From positions 1 to 64,000 of the forward strand of contig JAJDAT010000014.1 of NCBI GenBank assembly GCA_029261715.1: 64,000 bases of DNA, in the 5' to 3' direction. Under the pieces are notes generated by a model that worked only from the letters and a program-made list of their open reading frames with translations, was not told the DNA's origin and made no database searches. This DNA is from Nitrospinia bacterium (GTDB taxonomy: Bacteria > Nitrospinota > Nitrospinia > Nitrospinales > JAJDAT01). Both the position numbers and the translations under genes were made by a program. Below are positions 1 through 8,268 of this stretch, one piece after another; the first letter of the stretch is position 1, and every line of letters begins with the position of its first letter.

Positions 1-2
1 AC

Positions 3-146
3 ACAAGAGATTTAGAACTTGGAATATTACTTGCTGGTCTTTCCAACGCTCATTCATTAAATGGAAAATTAGAAGAGTTTAGATTTAGTAAAGGAATTGC
101 GCGATATACAGCAGATTTCACTAAACCAACAGAGCCTTATAATTAA
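3..146 (+). CDS. C-terminal end of a LamG/concanavalin-like domain protein (5' partial)
   Basis: The frame is open from the left edge to a TAA at 144-146 and gives the last 47 residues of a larger protein. The ending, with the segments FRFSKGIARYTADF and KPTEPYN, matches the closing strand of LamG-like jellyroll domains found in phage tail-associated and bacterial surface proteins, which typically end in a YT-x-F-x-PT-x-P-[FY] pattern. Such domains bind carbohydrate or other surface ligands. A strong terminator follows 24 bases later, so this is the true end of a transcription unit. The rest of the protein lies outside the window, so its role cannot be stated. Confidence 0.55.
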   Translation, partial: TRDLELGILLAGLSNAHSLNGKLEEFRFSKGIARYTADFTKPTEPYN

Positions 147-167
147 TTTGTAAAATTTTTTACTTTA

Positions 168-202
168 AACGCCCTCCGGTAAACACCGGAGGGCGTTTTT
201 TT
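168..202 (+). terminator. Rho-independent terminator
   Basis: An 11-bp perfect stem (170-180 with 185-195, sequence CGCCCTCCGGT and its complement) closes a 4-base AAAC loop and is followed by seven T. It ends the LamG-protein transcript. Confidence 0.93.
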
Positions 203-451
203 ACAGGATAAATCCGACATAGTTTTTTTGTTGTCGTTTGAATTTATTGGCTTTCAGCTGTTTTTTACTTCCTTAATCATTGAAATTTAAAGCGATCTAA
301 AATGAAAAATAAAAACCTTGATAAACACCTATAAACTCAATTACTTGAGGTGACTCCTATGACAGTTTCACCCTAAATGTGCAAAATTATCCAAGTAATG
401 TCATAACAAAAACCCTTAAACGATGACTTTAGAAATAGTGTTTCATTCATT
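203..451. other. AT-rich intergenic stretch with no gene seen
   Basis: Between the terminator and the broken toxin gene there is no open frame with coding character, no tRNA-like cloverleaf and no clear repeat. It separates the LamG gene from a decayed toxin-antitoxin region. Confidence 0.5.
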
Positions 452-738
452 TCAAAGCCACTCGTCTCTGCCCTGTCTGCTTAAAATATTCATAATCTCG
501 ACAGTATCATCAACAACACGATAATAAATCGTATCGACACCGCAACGCTACGTCTGTAATCTTTGCGGATATGATCAACGGGTGGGTATGGAAATGGCTA
601 GTCGGCTAGCTGCTGAAAACGATCAAAGAAAGCAGAATAATATTTATCCGCTACGGCTTCGCCATACTTGCGAAAACCCCAGTGATAAATTCTCCATAAA
701 TCTTCTTCCGCATCTGGGGCAAGTCTATAATTCCCCAT
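452..738 (-). pseudogene. ParE/RelE-family toxin, broken by a stop and a frameshift
   Basis: Read on the minus strand from ATG at 738, the frame starts MGNYRLAPDAEEDLWRIYHW, the usual start of a ParE-type toxin (these inhibit gyrase in characterised family members). After FQQLAD comes an in-frame TAG at 598-600, then recognisable ParE sequence again (PYPPVDHIRKDYRRSV). A one-base deletion near 544-545 then shifts the frame; the next frame gives GVDTIYYRVVDDTVEIMNIL and ends RQGRDEWL at a TGA (452-454). Repairing both lesions restores a toxin of about 95 residues, the normal size. The start overlaps the end of the upstream antitoxin remnant by 14 bases, as in intact parDE operons. The gene cannot make functional toxin. 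Confidence 0.85.
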
Positions 739-924
739 TGGCGCGTAGTCTATCTTTAAATCCTGCAAGGATTTCGTCGCGGTCTTTAGCAATAAAACCG
801 CTTTTTCCGATGCAATCAGTTTGGCGCGGATATATTCGATTTCATCAACGCGCTTCATAATATCAGGAATGGTATTTTCACTCACTCCGCTATTGATTCC
901 ACACTCTATGGCTTCTTGAAGCAA
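725..924 (-). pseudogene. ParD-type antitoxin remnant, frameshifted
   Basis: The minus-strand frame contains EIEYIRAKLIASEK, the C-terminal region of ParD-type antitoxins that wraps the ParE toxin. A run of five A (802-806) lacks one base: adding it restores KSGFIAKDRDEILAGFKD, then RLRANGEL and a TAG at 725-727 that overlaps the toxin start, exactly the family's usual ending. Without the base the frame runs on into the toxin, an artificial fusion. Upstream the frame stays open to about 1041 but has no good start codon, and a separate small frame (ending ADEAVK) abuts it, so the DNA-binding half is probably scrambled too. The N-terminal part does not look like a standard ribbon-helix-helix. 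Confidence 0.75.
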
Positions 925-1143
925 AGCGGTTTTATTTTCGTCTGATAAGGCCTGTATTTTCTCAATATCGCTATCTGTAGGAACAGCTAGAGAGGTTACA
1001 GTGATTTTTCCGTTTAGGTATTTCTTGCCTATTTTACTGCCTCATCTGCGATGTTGTCCGTTTCTTCTTCATTAAGATCATTCACCTTCTCCCTCAAGGG
1101 ACAGTTTAATCCAGTATGCCGCACACGTCACACCAGAGCCTGA

Positions 1144-1410
1144 TTAAGGGGTTGCAACCTGTTCTAAAGTAGTTTTTTTTGAACCGCTTTTAAATTTCAT
1201 TGTGATATCGATTTCAGGGTCTAGCTTGTTCAAAACGGTCATTAAACGCTCAATAGTAAATCTTTTGAGGTCTGCGTTACGAATGCGGGAAAAGTCTGCG
1301 GCCTGTACTTTCGTTAGGGCTTGAGCTTTACGTACAGATAACTTTCTACTATCAAGAACTTTGATAATTTCGGCACTCAAAAGAGCAACCAGAGGTACAG
1401 AAACGACCAT
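1144..1410 (-). CDS. HigA-like XRE antitoxin, orphan
   Basis: This 88-residue protein carries a helix-turn-helix of the HTH_37 type: EIIKVLDSRKLSVRKAQALT followed by a recognition helix region with DFSRIRNADL and RFTIERLMTVLNKL. The family contains antitoxins that repress their own operon and neutralise RelE/Gp49-type toxins. Family members usually have 10-15 more residues before this domain; here the start MVVSVPLVALLSAEI looks improvised, so the N-terminus may be lost. No toxin gene lies immediately upstream (1411-1565 has no coding frame), so it is an orphan. It may still act as a DNA-binding protein. It sits between two other decayed toxin-antitoxin loci. Confidence 0.6.
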   Translation of the reverse strand: MVVSVPLVALLSAEIIKVLDSRKLSVRKAQALTKVQAADFSRIRNADLKRFTIERLMTVLNKLDPEIDITMKFKSGSKKTTLEQVATP

Positions 1411-1574
1411 TAAGAATTTAGACTACCGAGCAAAGAGTCCTCAAAACTGGCTAACATTCCTTAAAAAGTTAGCCAATAAATTGAAGCATATTACTTCCAA
1501 TGATCTTTATGAAGATCATTGAGTCTTGAAAGAAATTCCCGTAAAATAAGGCCAATAACTTTCCTATGGAGAAT

Positions 1575-1934
1575 ATGAAATTGGCTGTAACTATTCTTGA
1601 ACATATAAAGGAAGATGAGATTCCTGCTTCTTGGAAGAAAAAGCTAAAAGCCAATCCCAACAAGGAAACTTTTCGAATTACCCTAGAACCGGAGAGTGAA
1701 CTGGAAAGGAAACTTCCCCTTTGCCGTTCTAGTGAAGACCGGAATAAGTTGCTCAGTCAACTGAAAGATTCAGAAGGCAATGAAAATTCTGAGGAATGGA
1801 TTCAAAAAATAAAAGCTTCTCGTACAATTTCCGAACTAAAAACTCCTCAATTCAACCGCTTCCCCTCAATCAAAAAATTTGGAAACTCTTTGGAGAAACT
1901 AAAGCGAAACTCCGAAAACAAGGAAAACAAATAA
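1575..1934 (+). CDS. VapB-like antitoxin, C-terminus altered
   Basis: The frame starts MKLAVTILEHIKEDEIPASW. ATG at 1575 is preferred over ATG at 1566 because GGAG (1568-1571) lies just ahead of it, though the spacing is short. The middle section, SEEWIQKIKASRTIS, resembles the toxin-binding tail of antitoxins paired with PIN-domain toxins. After that the sequence (KTPQFNRF onward) reads, out of frame, through DNA that encodes a PIN-toxin C-terminus in the next frame. I infer that a deletion joined the antitoxin end to the toxin end. The antitoxin core may still fold, but it has no complete toxin partner. Family assignment is moderate. Confidence 0.45.
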   Translation: MKLAVTILEHIKEDEIPASWKKKLKANPNKETFRITLEPESELERKLPLCRSSEDRNKLLSQLKDSEGNENSEEWIQKIKASRTISELKTPQFNRFPSIKKFGNSLEKLKRNSENKENK

Positions 1935-2065
1935 GCGACCTTGACCTTCAGATTGCTTGCACCGCTCAAGCAAATAAGCTTCATCTTGTAACGAACGATA
2001 ATGATTTTAAAGTGCTTCCCGCTTCTTTTCACCGTGTAAATTGGGCGAAGACAAAACCTCAGTAA
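1868..2065 (+). pseudogene. VapC-type PIN-domain toxin, C-terminal fragment
   Basis: In the frame ending with TAA at 2063-2065 the residues FGETKAKLRKQGKQISDLD and LQIACTAQANKLHLVTNDND match the last third of VapC toxins: a helix with K/R-x-GK, then ISD-x-D (an acidic metal ligand), then LVT-x-(N/D)-x-x-x-F. VapC proteins are Mg-dependent RNases. The first 80 or so residues, with the N-terminal catalytic aspartate, are missing, because the frame upstream carries the antitoxin reading. The fragment is 60-65 residues and cannot be active. An ATG at 1796 opens this frame but the residues from there to about 1868 do not look like a PIN domain. Confidence 0.65.
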
Positions 2066-2167
2066 GCTGTAATTTTCATATCGAATTTACTTATCAGCGA
2101 AATATAAACACTATACATATAGGCTCTAAAAATAAGCCTTTTTCGAAACTAGTTCTAATTTAGATAA

Positions 2168-2917
2168 TTATAATCCGGTAGGATAATCGAGGAACTCTGT
2201 ATCAATATCAAATTTTTGTTTTAGATGTGCGCCTACTGACTGCACTCCTCCTGTCTCTGTTGCGTAATGTCCTGCAAAAATTAATGCGCAACCGCCTTCA
2301 ATAGCTTCATGGAAATGCTGATTGGCCCCTTCTCCGGTTAGATAACAATCTAATCCTTCTCTAGAAGCCTGAGAAACTAAATCGCCTGCCCCTCCAGTAA
2401 CAATTCCTAGTGTTTCAACTTCATTTTCTCCAATCACCTTAACGGGACTTTTAAGGACCTCTTCCAATTCTTTTCCTAATTGAACCGCCGATTTGCGTTC
2501 AATTTTCCCCTTCAGTCCAATCTTGTTACCGTTATAATCTCCGAAAGCTTCAATATCTGTCAGTCCAACTTTATCTCCTAGAGCTTTATTATTACCTAAA
2601 ATAGGATGCATATCTAAAGGTAGATGAGCCGAGTACAAACCAAGGTTACCGCGAATCATTGTCGTGACTTTTTCGAATAATTTCCCCCTAAGAGGCTGGT
2701 TTCCTCCCCAAAACAAACCATGATGAACAAACATCATGTTACAGTTCCGTTCAATTGCCATTTCGATAGTCGCCAAGCAAACGTCGACCGCCAGACCAAT
2801 TTTTTTAATTTCCCCTGAATTCTCTACCTGCAATCCGTTGAGAGCGTTCTTAGCGTCTGGAATCGCTTTAATATCCAGTAAATCGTCTAAATAACCGCTT
2901 AGTTGAATTATATCCAT
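2168..2917 (-). CDS. NIF3/YbgI-family dinuclear metal protein (GTP cyclohydrolase 1 type 2 homolog)
   Basis: At 249 residues this has the length of the compact, YbgI-type members of the NIF3 (DUF34) family, which form hexameric toroids with two metal ions per subunit. Visible metal-binding landmarks are FVHHGLFWGG (HH at residues 65-66), SAHLPLD near 98, and the C-terminal GHYATETGGV with His and Glu ligands. The biochemical role is unsettled; roles in metal or cofactor homeostasis have been proposed and the GTP cyclohydrolase name comes from one homolog. It is transcribed away from the permease pair, with a 135-base divergent intergenic region. Confidence 0.9.
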   Translation of the reverse strand: MDIIQLSGYLDDLLDIKAIPDAKNALNGLQVENSGEIKKIGLAVDVCLATIEMAIERNCNMMFVHHGLFWGGNQPLRGKLFEKVTTMIRGNLGLYSAHLPLDMHPILGNNKALGDKVGLTDIEAFGDYNGNKIGLKGKIERKSAVQLGKELEEVLKSPVKVIGENEVETLGIVTGGAGDLVSQASREGLDCYLTGEGANQHFHEAIEGGCALIFAGHYATETGGVQSVGAHLKQKFDIDTEFLDYPTGL

Positions 2918-3052
2918 AGTAATGAATTGCCTAAAGCTTTACGAAACCGTTTAAGATAAGATAAAATGTCATACGAATTGACAGTCTCTTCCAAACCCAA
3001 AACCTTATTTAAAGATTTATCTTACCCTATAACGTCTTTAATTAAAAAATAG

Positions 3053-4009
3053 ATGTCTTTTATCCTAAAAAGTTTGGGCGAGCGCATTTTACTGCTCGTT
3101 TTCATTTCCATTATATCCCATGCCATCGTCCACTTAGCTCCTGGGGAACCCAGCATGGTTGACCCTGCTAACCCACGACTTAAGGCTGAAGATATCGCTT
3201 TAATCCGGGACGCTTTCCATCTCGACGACCCGATTCATGTGCAATATTTTTATTGGTTACGCGACTTGGCGACAGGACAATTAAAATCGTTTAAAGATAA
3301 TCAACCCGTATTAAAGAAAATCTGGGATCGATTCCTCAATTCATTGCCGCTTTTTATTTTAGGAACTATTTTAACCTGGTCGCTTGCTTTCCCTATTGGT
3401 ATTCGTTCGGCTTTAAACAGAGGATCGGTTTTTGACCAAACATCGACTTTTTTATCCTATGCCTTAATTTCGATTCCTGGTTTTTTCTTGTCTTATCTTT
3501 GCCTAATTTTTGTGGTGAAGACTTTTGACGTTTCAGTTATTGGCGTTCAAACTTTTGGGATGGAAAACGCTCCATGGATCAACCAGTTTATGGACAAAAT
3601 CTGGCATTTAACCATTCCATCCCTCATGACTGCTGTCGGTGGTATCGCTATTCTATCTCGGTACGTGCGCTCTCAAATGTTAGAGGTTATGAGCCATGAT
3701 TATATTCGCACCGCCCGCGCAAAAGGTTTGCCCGAAGACGCTGTTGTTTATCGCCATGGGTTAAGAAACGCTCTGCTTCCATTTATCACAATTTTTGGAC
3801 TAACAATACCTAGTTTGATTGGCGGCTCGGTGATTTTTGAATACATCTTTGGTTGGCCTGGTATGGGTAGGTTAGGTTATGAAGCCATTTTAGCCAGAGA
3901 TTTCCCTGTCATTTTAACGCTTAATTTTATTTCGGCGGTTTTGGTTTTAATTGGCACTTTCATTTCAGACCTCTTATATGCAGTAGCTGACCCACGGATA
4001 AAACTTTAA
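3053..4009 (+). CDS. ABC transporter permease, DppB/OppB type
   Basis: This 318-residue inner-membrane protein has the layout of oligopeptide/nickel-type permeases: an N-terminal membrane helix (ILLLVFISIISHAIVHLAPG), a long periplasmic section, and five more helices. The cytoplasmic coupling loop carries YIRTARAKGLPEDAVVYRHG, the EAA motif that touches the ATPase. The final segment GGSVIFEYIFGWPGMGRLG is typical of DppB. Its stop at 4007-4009 is one base from the start of the DppC-type partner, so the two are translated together. No substrate-binding protein or DppD/DppF ATPase gene is next to them, so substrate is unknown. Confidence 0.92.
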   Translation: MSFILKSLGERILLLVFISIISHAIVHLAPGEPSMVDPANPRLKAEDIALIRDAFHLDDPIHVQYFYWLRDLATGQLKSFKDNQPVLKKIWDRFLNSLPLFILGTILTWSLAFPIGIRSALNRGSVFDQTSTFLSYALISIPGFFLSYLCLIFVVKTFDVSVIGVQTFGMENAPWINQFMDKIWHLTIPSLMTAVGGIAILSRYVRSQMLEVMSHDYIRTARAKGLPEDAVVYRHGLRNALLPFITIFGLTIPSLIGGSVIFEYIFGWPGMGRLGYEAILARDFPVILTLNFISAVLVLIGTFISDLLYAVADPRIKL

Positions 4010-4010
4010 T

Positions 4011-4970
4011 ATGCAGCCATCTACCAAAACCGTAAGTCGAGCTTCCCAAAATCCATTTATGGAAAATTGGGATATTTTTAAGCGAAATAAAATGGCGTTA
4101 GCCAGTTTTTGGTTTTTGATTGCGTTATTTGCTTTCGCCCTTTTGGCAAAGTTCTTCACTCAAGTTATTGTCATTTTTGATCCACATACAGTGCGGTTGG
4201 CGGAAAAATTTCTTCCACCCTTTTCGGCATACAATCAAGCGTTTACTCCGCTTCAAAACGCTCCTCTCGGACATATTTATCTATTAGGAACCGACGAATT
4301 AGGACGGGATGTTTTCGCCCGCATGTTAGAAGGCACTTTCGTATCGCTGACAGTTGGATTTGTCGCCGTTGGAATTTCTTTTTCAGTTGGAGTCTTCTTG
4401 GGCGGCATTGCCGGCTACTATGGACGCAAACGCATCCTTTTTTCCACAGTCGATTCTTTAATAATGAGATTTGTGGACGTTATGTTATGCTTTCCCACAT
4501 TTTTCCTTATTCTTACCGTGGTCGCCCTTTTGCCTCCTAATATTTACAACATCATGATTGTTATTGGACTTACTAGCTGGATGGGAACCGCACGTTTTGT
4601 ACGCGCCGAGTTTTTAGCTCTGCGAGATCAAGATTTTGTGCAAGCGGCTCGCGCTTTGGCTATTCCGGAGATGCGTATCATTTTTTCTCACATAACACCG
4701 AACGCCTTGGCTCCCGCCCTAGTCTCTGCTACTATTGGCGTTGCAGGCGCAATACTGACCGAATCGGCCCTTAGTTTCCTTGGATTTGGAGTACCCCCAC
4801 CCTTCGCGACATGGGGAAACATTTTATCCGATGGTAAGCGGTTTATTTTCGACGCTCCCTGGCTTACATTTATACCCGGATTTACTATTTTGATTGTGGT
4901 TCTCGCCTTTAATTTATGTGGAGAAGGCTTAAGAGAAGCATTCAATCCAAAATTACGTAAACGGATATAA
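4011..4970 (+). CDS. ABC transporter permease, DppC/OppC type
   Basis: This second half of the permease heterodimer has 319 residues. It opens with a cytoplasmic NPFMENWDIFKRNKMALASF segment, one membrane helix, then LGTDELGRDVFARMLEG, the signature of DppC-family proteins. Five helices follow, with the EAA loop DFVQAARALAIPEMRIIFSH. The closing ESALSFLGFGVPPPFATWG is also diagnostic. It pairs with the upstream DppB-like subunit and would need ATPases encoded elsewhere. Closest functional analogues are the peptide transporters and the YejBE-type permeases; which applies cannot be decided here. Confidence 0.92.
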   Translation: MQPSTKTVSRASQNPFMENWDIFKRNKMALASFWFLIALFAFALLAKFFTQVIVIFDPHTVRLAEKFLPPFSAYNQAFTPLQNAPLGHIYLLGTDELGRDVFARMLEGTFVSLTVGFVAVGISFSVGVFLGGIAGYYGRKRILFSTVDSLIMRFVDVMLCFPTFFLILTVVALLPPNIYNIMIVIGLTSWMGTARFVRAEFLALRDQDFVQAARALAIPEMRIIFSHITPNALAPALVSATIGVAGAILTESALSFLGFGVPPPFATWGNILSDGKRFIFDAPWLTFIPGFTILIVVLAFNLCGEGLREAFNPKLRKRI

Positions 4971-5036
4971 CCCAAAAAAGTAAAACATCAAAATTTTTAC
5001 GCTAATTGAAATTCTATTGAAAGATAAACTATATTC

Positions 5037-6971
5037 ATGATTTACCTCAAGCAGTTAAAGAAACAATACGGCCCTAAGATCCTTCTATCTGGAGTCGACT
5101 TCCATATTCGCCCTGGAGAAAAGGTTGGCTTAGTAGGCGATAACGGAATGGGGAAAACAACCCTTTTTCGCATTATTCAAGGTAAAGAAAGTTCAGATTC
5201 TGGCGAAGTCACTTTTCGCAAAGGCGCCATTGTAGGGATGCTAGATCAACATTTCGACGTTGGAATCGAAACCGCCTTGGAACGAACCGTTATGGGTGAC
5301 CCTTATTTTGCAAAAATACAGACTGATAAAGAAAACTTAGAAAACGATCAAACGGCTCATCAAAAAGATCCGCAAAAATGGGAAAAAGATTACGGTCATC
5401 TTGTTTCAGAATTTGAAAGGCTGGGAGGTTACGAACGCGAATCAAAAGCTAAGGCTATTTTGTCCGGCCTTGGTTTTAAGGAAGAAGGTTGGAATAAACC
5501 TCTCAATCAATTAAGTGGCGGTTGGGCGATGCGAGTGGAACTCGCGCTACTTCTTCTACAAAACCCAGACGTTTTGTTATTAGACGAACCCTCCAATCAT
5601 TTAGATTTACGTTCCGTTATTTGGCTAGAAAATTTCTTAAAAAGTTATGAGGGTTCAATAGTCCTCATTTCTCATGACCGCAGGTTTTTAAATGGAATTG
5701 TCAGTCGAATCGTCCATTTAGACAGAGGAACTCTTTCCGTTTACACAGGCAATTATGACGCTTTTGAAAAACAAAAAGAAGAACGCGAAGCGCTACAGGA
5801 ACAAGCCGCTATCAATCAAAATAAAAAAATAAGTGAAATGGAACGCTTTATCGAAAGGTTTCGCGCAAAAGCGTCTAAAGCAAAACAAGCTCAAAGTAGA
5901 GTCAAAGCCTTAGACAAAATCAAACGCATTGAAACAACAAGCGAAGCTAAGTCGGTTCGATTCCGATTTCCCCAACCAGCAAGAACAGGAAAAATTTCTG
6001 CCAAAGCTACTAAAATTAAAAAAAGTTATGGCGACCTTATCGTGTATGACGGATTGTCTTTTGAAATTGAACGGGGATCAAAAATTGCCTTCGTAGGTGA
6101 AAATGGAGCCGGGAAATCAACTCTCTTAAAATTATTGGGGGACGCTCTTTCATTGGACTCAGGAGAAATCGCCCTAGGAGCTAATGTAACAAGAGCTTAT
6201 TTTGCTCAACGACAATCTGAAACTTTAGACCCGGAACTCACTGTTTTAGAGAGTCTCTCTAAAGTCGGGCCCTCGTTAGGAAGAACTCAAATGCAAACAA
6301 TACTTGGTGGGTTCAGGTTTTCCGGCGACGACGTCCAAAAAAAAACCGAAGTTTTATCTGGCGGCGAAAAGTCACGATTAGCATTGGCGCGTATGCTGAC
6401 ATCGCCAGCGTCTTTTTTGCTTTTGGACGAACCTACTAATCATCTTGATATGAAATCCTGCTCTGTTTTGTCGGCGGCCTTAGAAGATTTTGAAGGCACT
6501 ATTTGCGTTATCTCTCATGATCGTGATTTTCTTGACGGCTTCGTAAATCGAGTTTGGGACATAGAAAACGGAACTCGAAAAGAATATAAAGGAAACTTTA
6601 GCGATTACGAATGGAAAAAATCAAAGGAAGAAGCGGATGCCTTAAAACAAATTAAACCTAAGATAGAAATCGAGAAAAAACCAAAAGAATCAAAAACATC
6701 AAAACGTGACAAAGCTGAAGGAAGAAACCAACTTTATAAAGAAAAACAGCCTCTTAAGAAAAAGTTGAACAATTTGGAAACCCGTTTAGAGAAAATCATG
6801 GGCGAGAAAGACCGCTTGGATAAAACCTTAGCCAGTCAAGAAATCTATGATGATTCTAATAAGGAAAAACTTTTGGAAACCCTTTCCAAACATAAAAAGC
6901 TAGGTTCGCAAGAAAACGAGCTAATTGAAGAAATCGAACTTTTGACTGAAGCATTAGAGAAAGTTAGTTAA
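5037..6971 (+). CDS. ABC-F family ATPase (Uup/YheS-like)
   Basis: The 644-residue protein has two ATP-binding cassettes and no membrane helix, so it is a soluble ABC-F protein acting at the ribosome rather than a transporter. Cassette 1 has GDNGMGKTT, LSGGWAMRVELAL and LLLDEPSNHLD; cassette 2 has GENGAGKST, LSGGEKSRLALARM and LLLDEPTNHLD. Both carry the SHDR-x-F switch. The charged linker between them (residues about 240-320, rich in K, E and Q) is the P-site tRNA interaction motif region. The last 100 residues form a charged coiled coil, as in Uup and YheS. Characterised relatives relieve stalled translation or resist ribosome-targeting drugs; the exact role here is open. Confidence 0.92.
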   Translation: MIYLKQLKKQYGPKILLSGVDFHIRPGEKVGLVGDNGMGKTTLFRIIQGKESSDSGEVTFRKGAIVGMLDQHFDVGIETALERTVMGDPYFAKIQTDKENLENDQTAHQKDPQKWEKDYGHLVSEFERLGGYERESKAKAILSGLGFKEEGWNKPLNQLSGGWAMRVELALLLLQNPDVLLLDEPSNHLDLRSVIWLENFLKSYEGSIVLISHDRRFLNGIVSRIVHLDRGTLSVYTGNYDAFEKQKEEREALQEQAAINQNKKISEMERFIERFRAKASKAKQAQSRVKALDKIKRIETTSEAKSVRFRFPQPARTGKISAKATKIKKSYGDLIVYDGLSFEIERGSKIAFVGENGAGKSTLLKLLGDALSLDSGEIALGANVTRAYFAQRQSETLDPELTVLESLSKVGPSLGRTQMQTILGGFRFSGDDVQKKTEVLSGGEKSRLALARMLTSPASFLLLDEPTNHLDMKSCSVLSAALEDFEGTICVISHDRDFLDGFVNRVWDIENGTRKEYKGNFSDYEWKKSKEEADALKQIKPKIEIEKKPKESKTSKRDKAEGRNQLYKEKQPLKKKLNNLETRLEKIMGEKDRLDKTLASQEIYDDSNKEKLLETLSKHKKLGSQENELIEEIELLTEALEKVS

Positions 6972-7139
6972 AACTTTTTTCTAAAAAATTTAAAATATTT
7001 TATTTATTAATTAAAGGTTTTAATTACCCATCTTTTAAGGGAACCTCAAAAACTGTTTTTGGCTACGAATGGGCCTTACAAAATAAGGACTTATGATTTG
7101 CCGCAAGTAAAAACATTAAATTATTAGAGACACCCTTAA

Positions 7140-7679
7140 ATGATAATTTCTACAATTAGCGTCCTATTAACTCTTGTCCTAACTGCAATGATTATCGGTC
7201 CAGTTTTTTGGGGAGCTCCTTGGCACCCAGCCTCGCGAAAAGATATTCATAGAGCCTTAAAATTATGCGAGGCGCAACCGGGCGAAAGGTTATACGACTT
7301 AGGAAGCGGAGACGGAAGGGTCTTAAAAATAGCGGCGAAAGATTTCGGCATGGATGCCGTTGGCTTAGAAATAGACCCTATCAAGGTGTGGTTATCGAAA
7401 CAGTTTTTGCCTAAAAATGAATTCTCTAATCGCGTTAATATTTTAAGGCAAAATGTTTTCGAGTTTGATTTTAAACATGCCGATGTCGTTTTTATCTATA
7501 TGACACATCAAGCATTGGACCAACTATTTCCAAAAATTTTAGAGACTTTAAAACCTACAGCCACCGTCGCTTGCTACAGATTCTGCTTACGCGGGATCCA
7601 ACCCGAAAAGGTAACTTCGGATAAAAAAATCTTTATTTATCGGTTTAATAAAGGCAAAAGCCTTAATGCCTACTCTTAA
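7140..7679 (+). CDS. Membrane-tethered class I SAM-dependent methyltransferase
   Basis: The protein has 179 residues. An N-terminal hydrophobic helix (about residues 2-25) anchors it in the membrane. The SAM-binding motif I is LYDLGSGDGRVLKIAAKDFG, followed by the acidic motif II VGLEIDP and a motif IV-like DVVFIYM. After this Rossmann core there is little room for a substrate domain, so the substrate is not predictable. Similar short membrane methyltransferases occur widely in bacteria without assigned function. It ends one base before the convergent XRE regulator, with no terminator hairpin between them. Confidence 0.8.
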   Translation: MIISTISVLLTLVLTAMIIGPVFWGAPWHPASRKDIHRALKLCEAQPGERLYDLGSGDGRVLKIAAKDFGMDAVGLEIDPIKVWLSKQFLPKNEFSNRVNILRQNVFEFDFKHADVVFIYMTHQALDQLFPKILETLKPTATVACYRFCLRGIQPEKVTSDKKIFIYRFNKGKSLNAYS

Positions 7680-8240
7680 TTAAAACTTCTTTTTACCAAT
7701 GCGTCTTTTTATACGCAGGTCAATTTTCCCTAGAGTTCCAGTCACTTCTTGGATATCTTCATCCGTTCCAAATTCAAATATAAACTTAAGAGATTTAAAA
7801 TAGTCATGATTCAGATCTATCCAATCCTGATCTCCTATCTGCGCCATAAATTTTTGGAACGATTCGGATCCTCTCCCCTGCCCTTCATCCTCAAATAACC
7901 TGAAATCCGCTTCTTCCATCTCAGTTTCAAACTTAAAACGGTCTATTTCGGAATTATCTGATTCTAACTCTTGGCCTTCCTCTTCTACTCTTTTTTCAGG
8001 AAGTTTGGTTGAATATCTTTTTCGGAGTATAAATCCAGAACCTTTCCCCGTCAGCAACCATTCGAAAGAAACTTCCAAGGCCTTAGCTAACTTTTCTACA
8101 GTTTTTAAACCCGGAATTCGCTTTCCATTCTCCCAATGACTCACTTCGGGAGCGTGGGATTGAATTTTTTTCGCTAACTGAGTCTGGTTCCACTTTCTAT
8201 ATTCCCGGACTTGTTTGATTCTTTTGCCAATACTTTTCAT
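7680..8240 (-). CDS. XRE-family transcriptional regulator
   Basis: Residues 1-60 are a cro/CI-type helix-turn-helix: IKQVREYRKWNQTQLAKKI, HAPEVSHWENGKRIPGLKTV and EKLAKALEVSFEWLLTGKG. The remaining 120 residues are acidic and helical (RVEEEGQELESDNSE, FETEMEEADFRLFEDEG) with no recognisable sensor fold, so the C-terminus may mediate dimerisation or protein contacts. Its own upstream region holds a nested palindrome (8269-8303) overlapping a TTGACA box, which suggests self-repression. The large AT-rich gap that follows separates it from the histidine kinase gene. Confidence 0.88.
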   Translation of the reverse strand: MKSIGKRIKQVREYRKWNQTQLAKKIQSHAPEVSHWENGKRIPGLKTVEKLAKALEVSFEWLLTGKGSGFILRKRYSTKLPEKRVEEEGQELESDNSEIDRFKFETEMEEADFRLFEDEGQGRGSESFQKFMAQIGDQDWIDLNHDYFKSLKFIFEFGTDEDIQEVTGTLGKIDLRIKRRIGKKKF

Positions 8241-8268
8241 TAATGATTATCCAGGATCTATCTTCCCC

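Noticed and set aside
2978-2983. Perfect TTGACA upstream of the permease genes as a promoter
   Set aside because: No acceptable -10 box lies 16-18 bases downstream, so it is left out.
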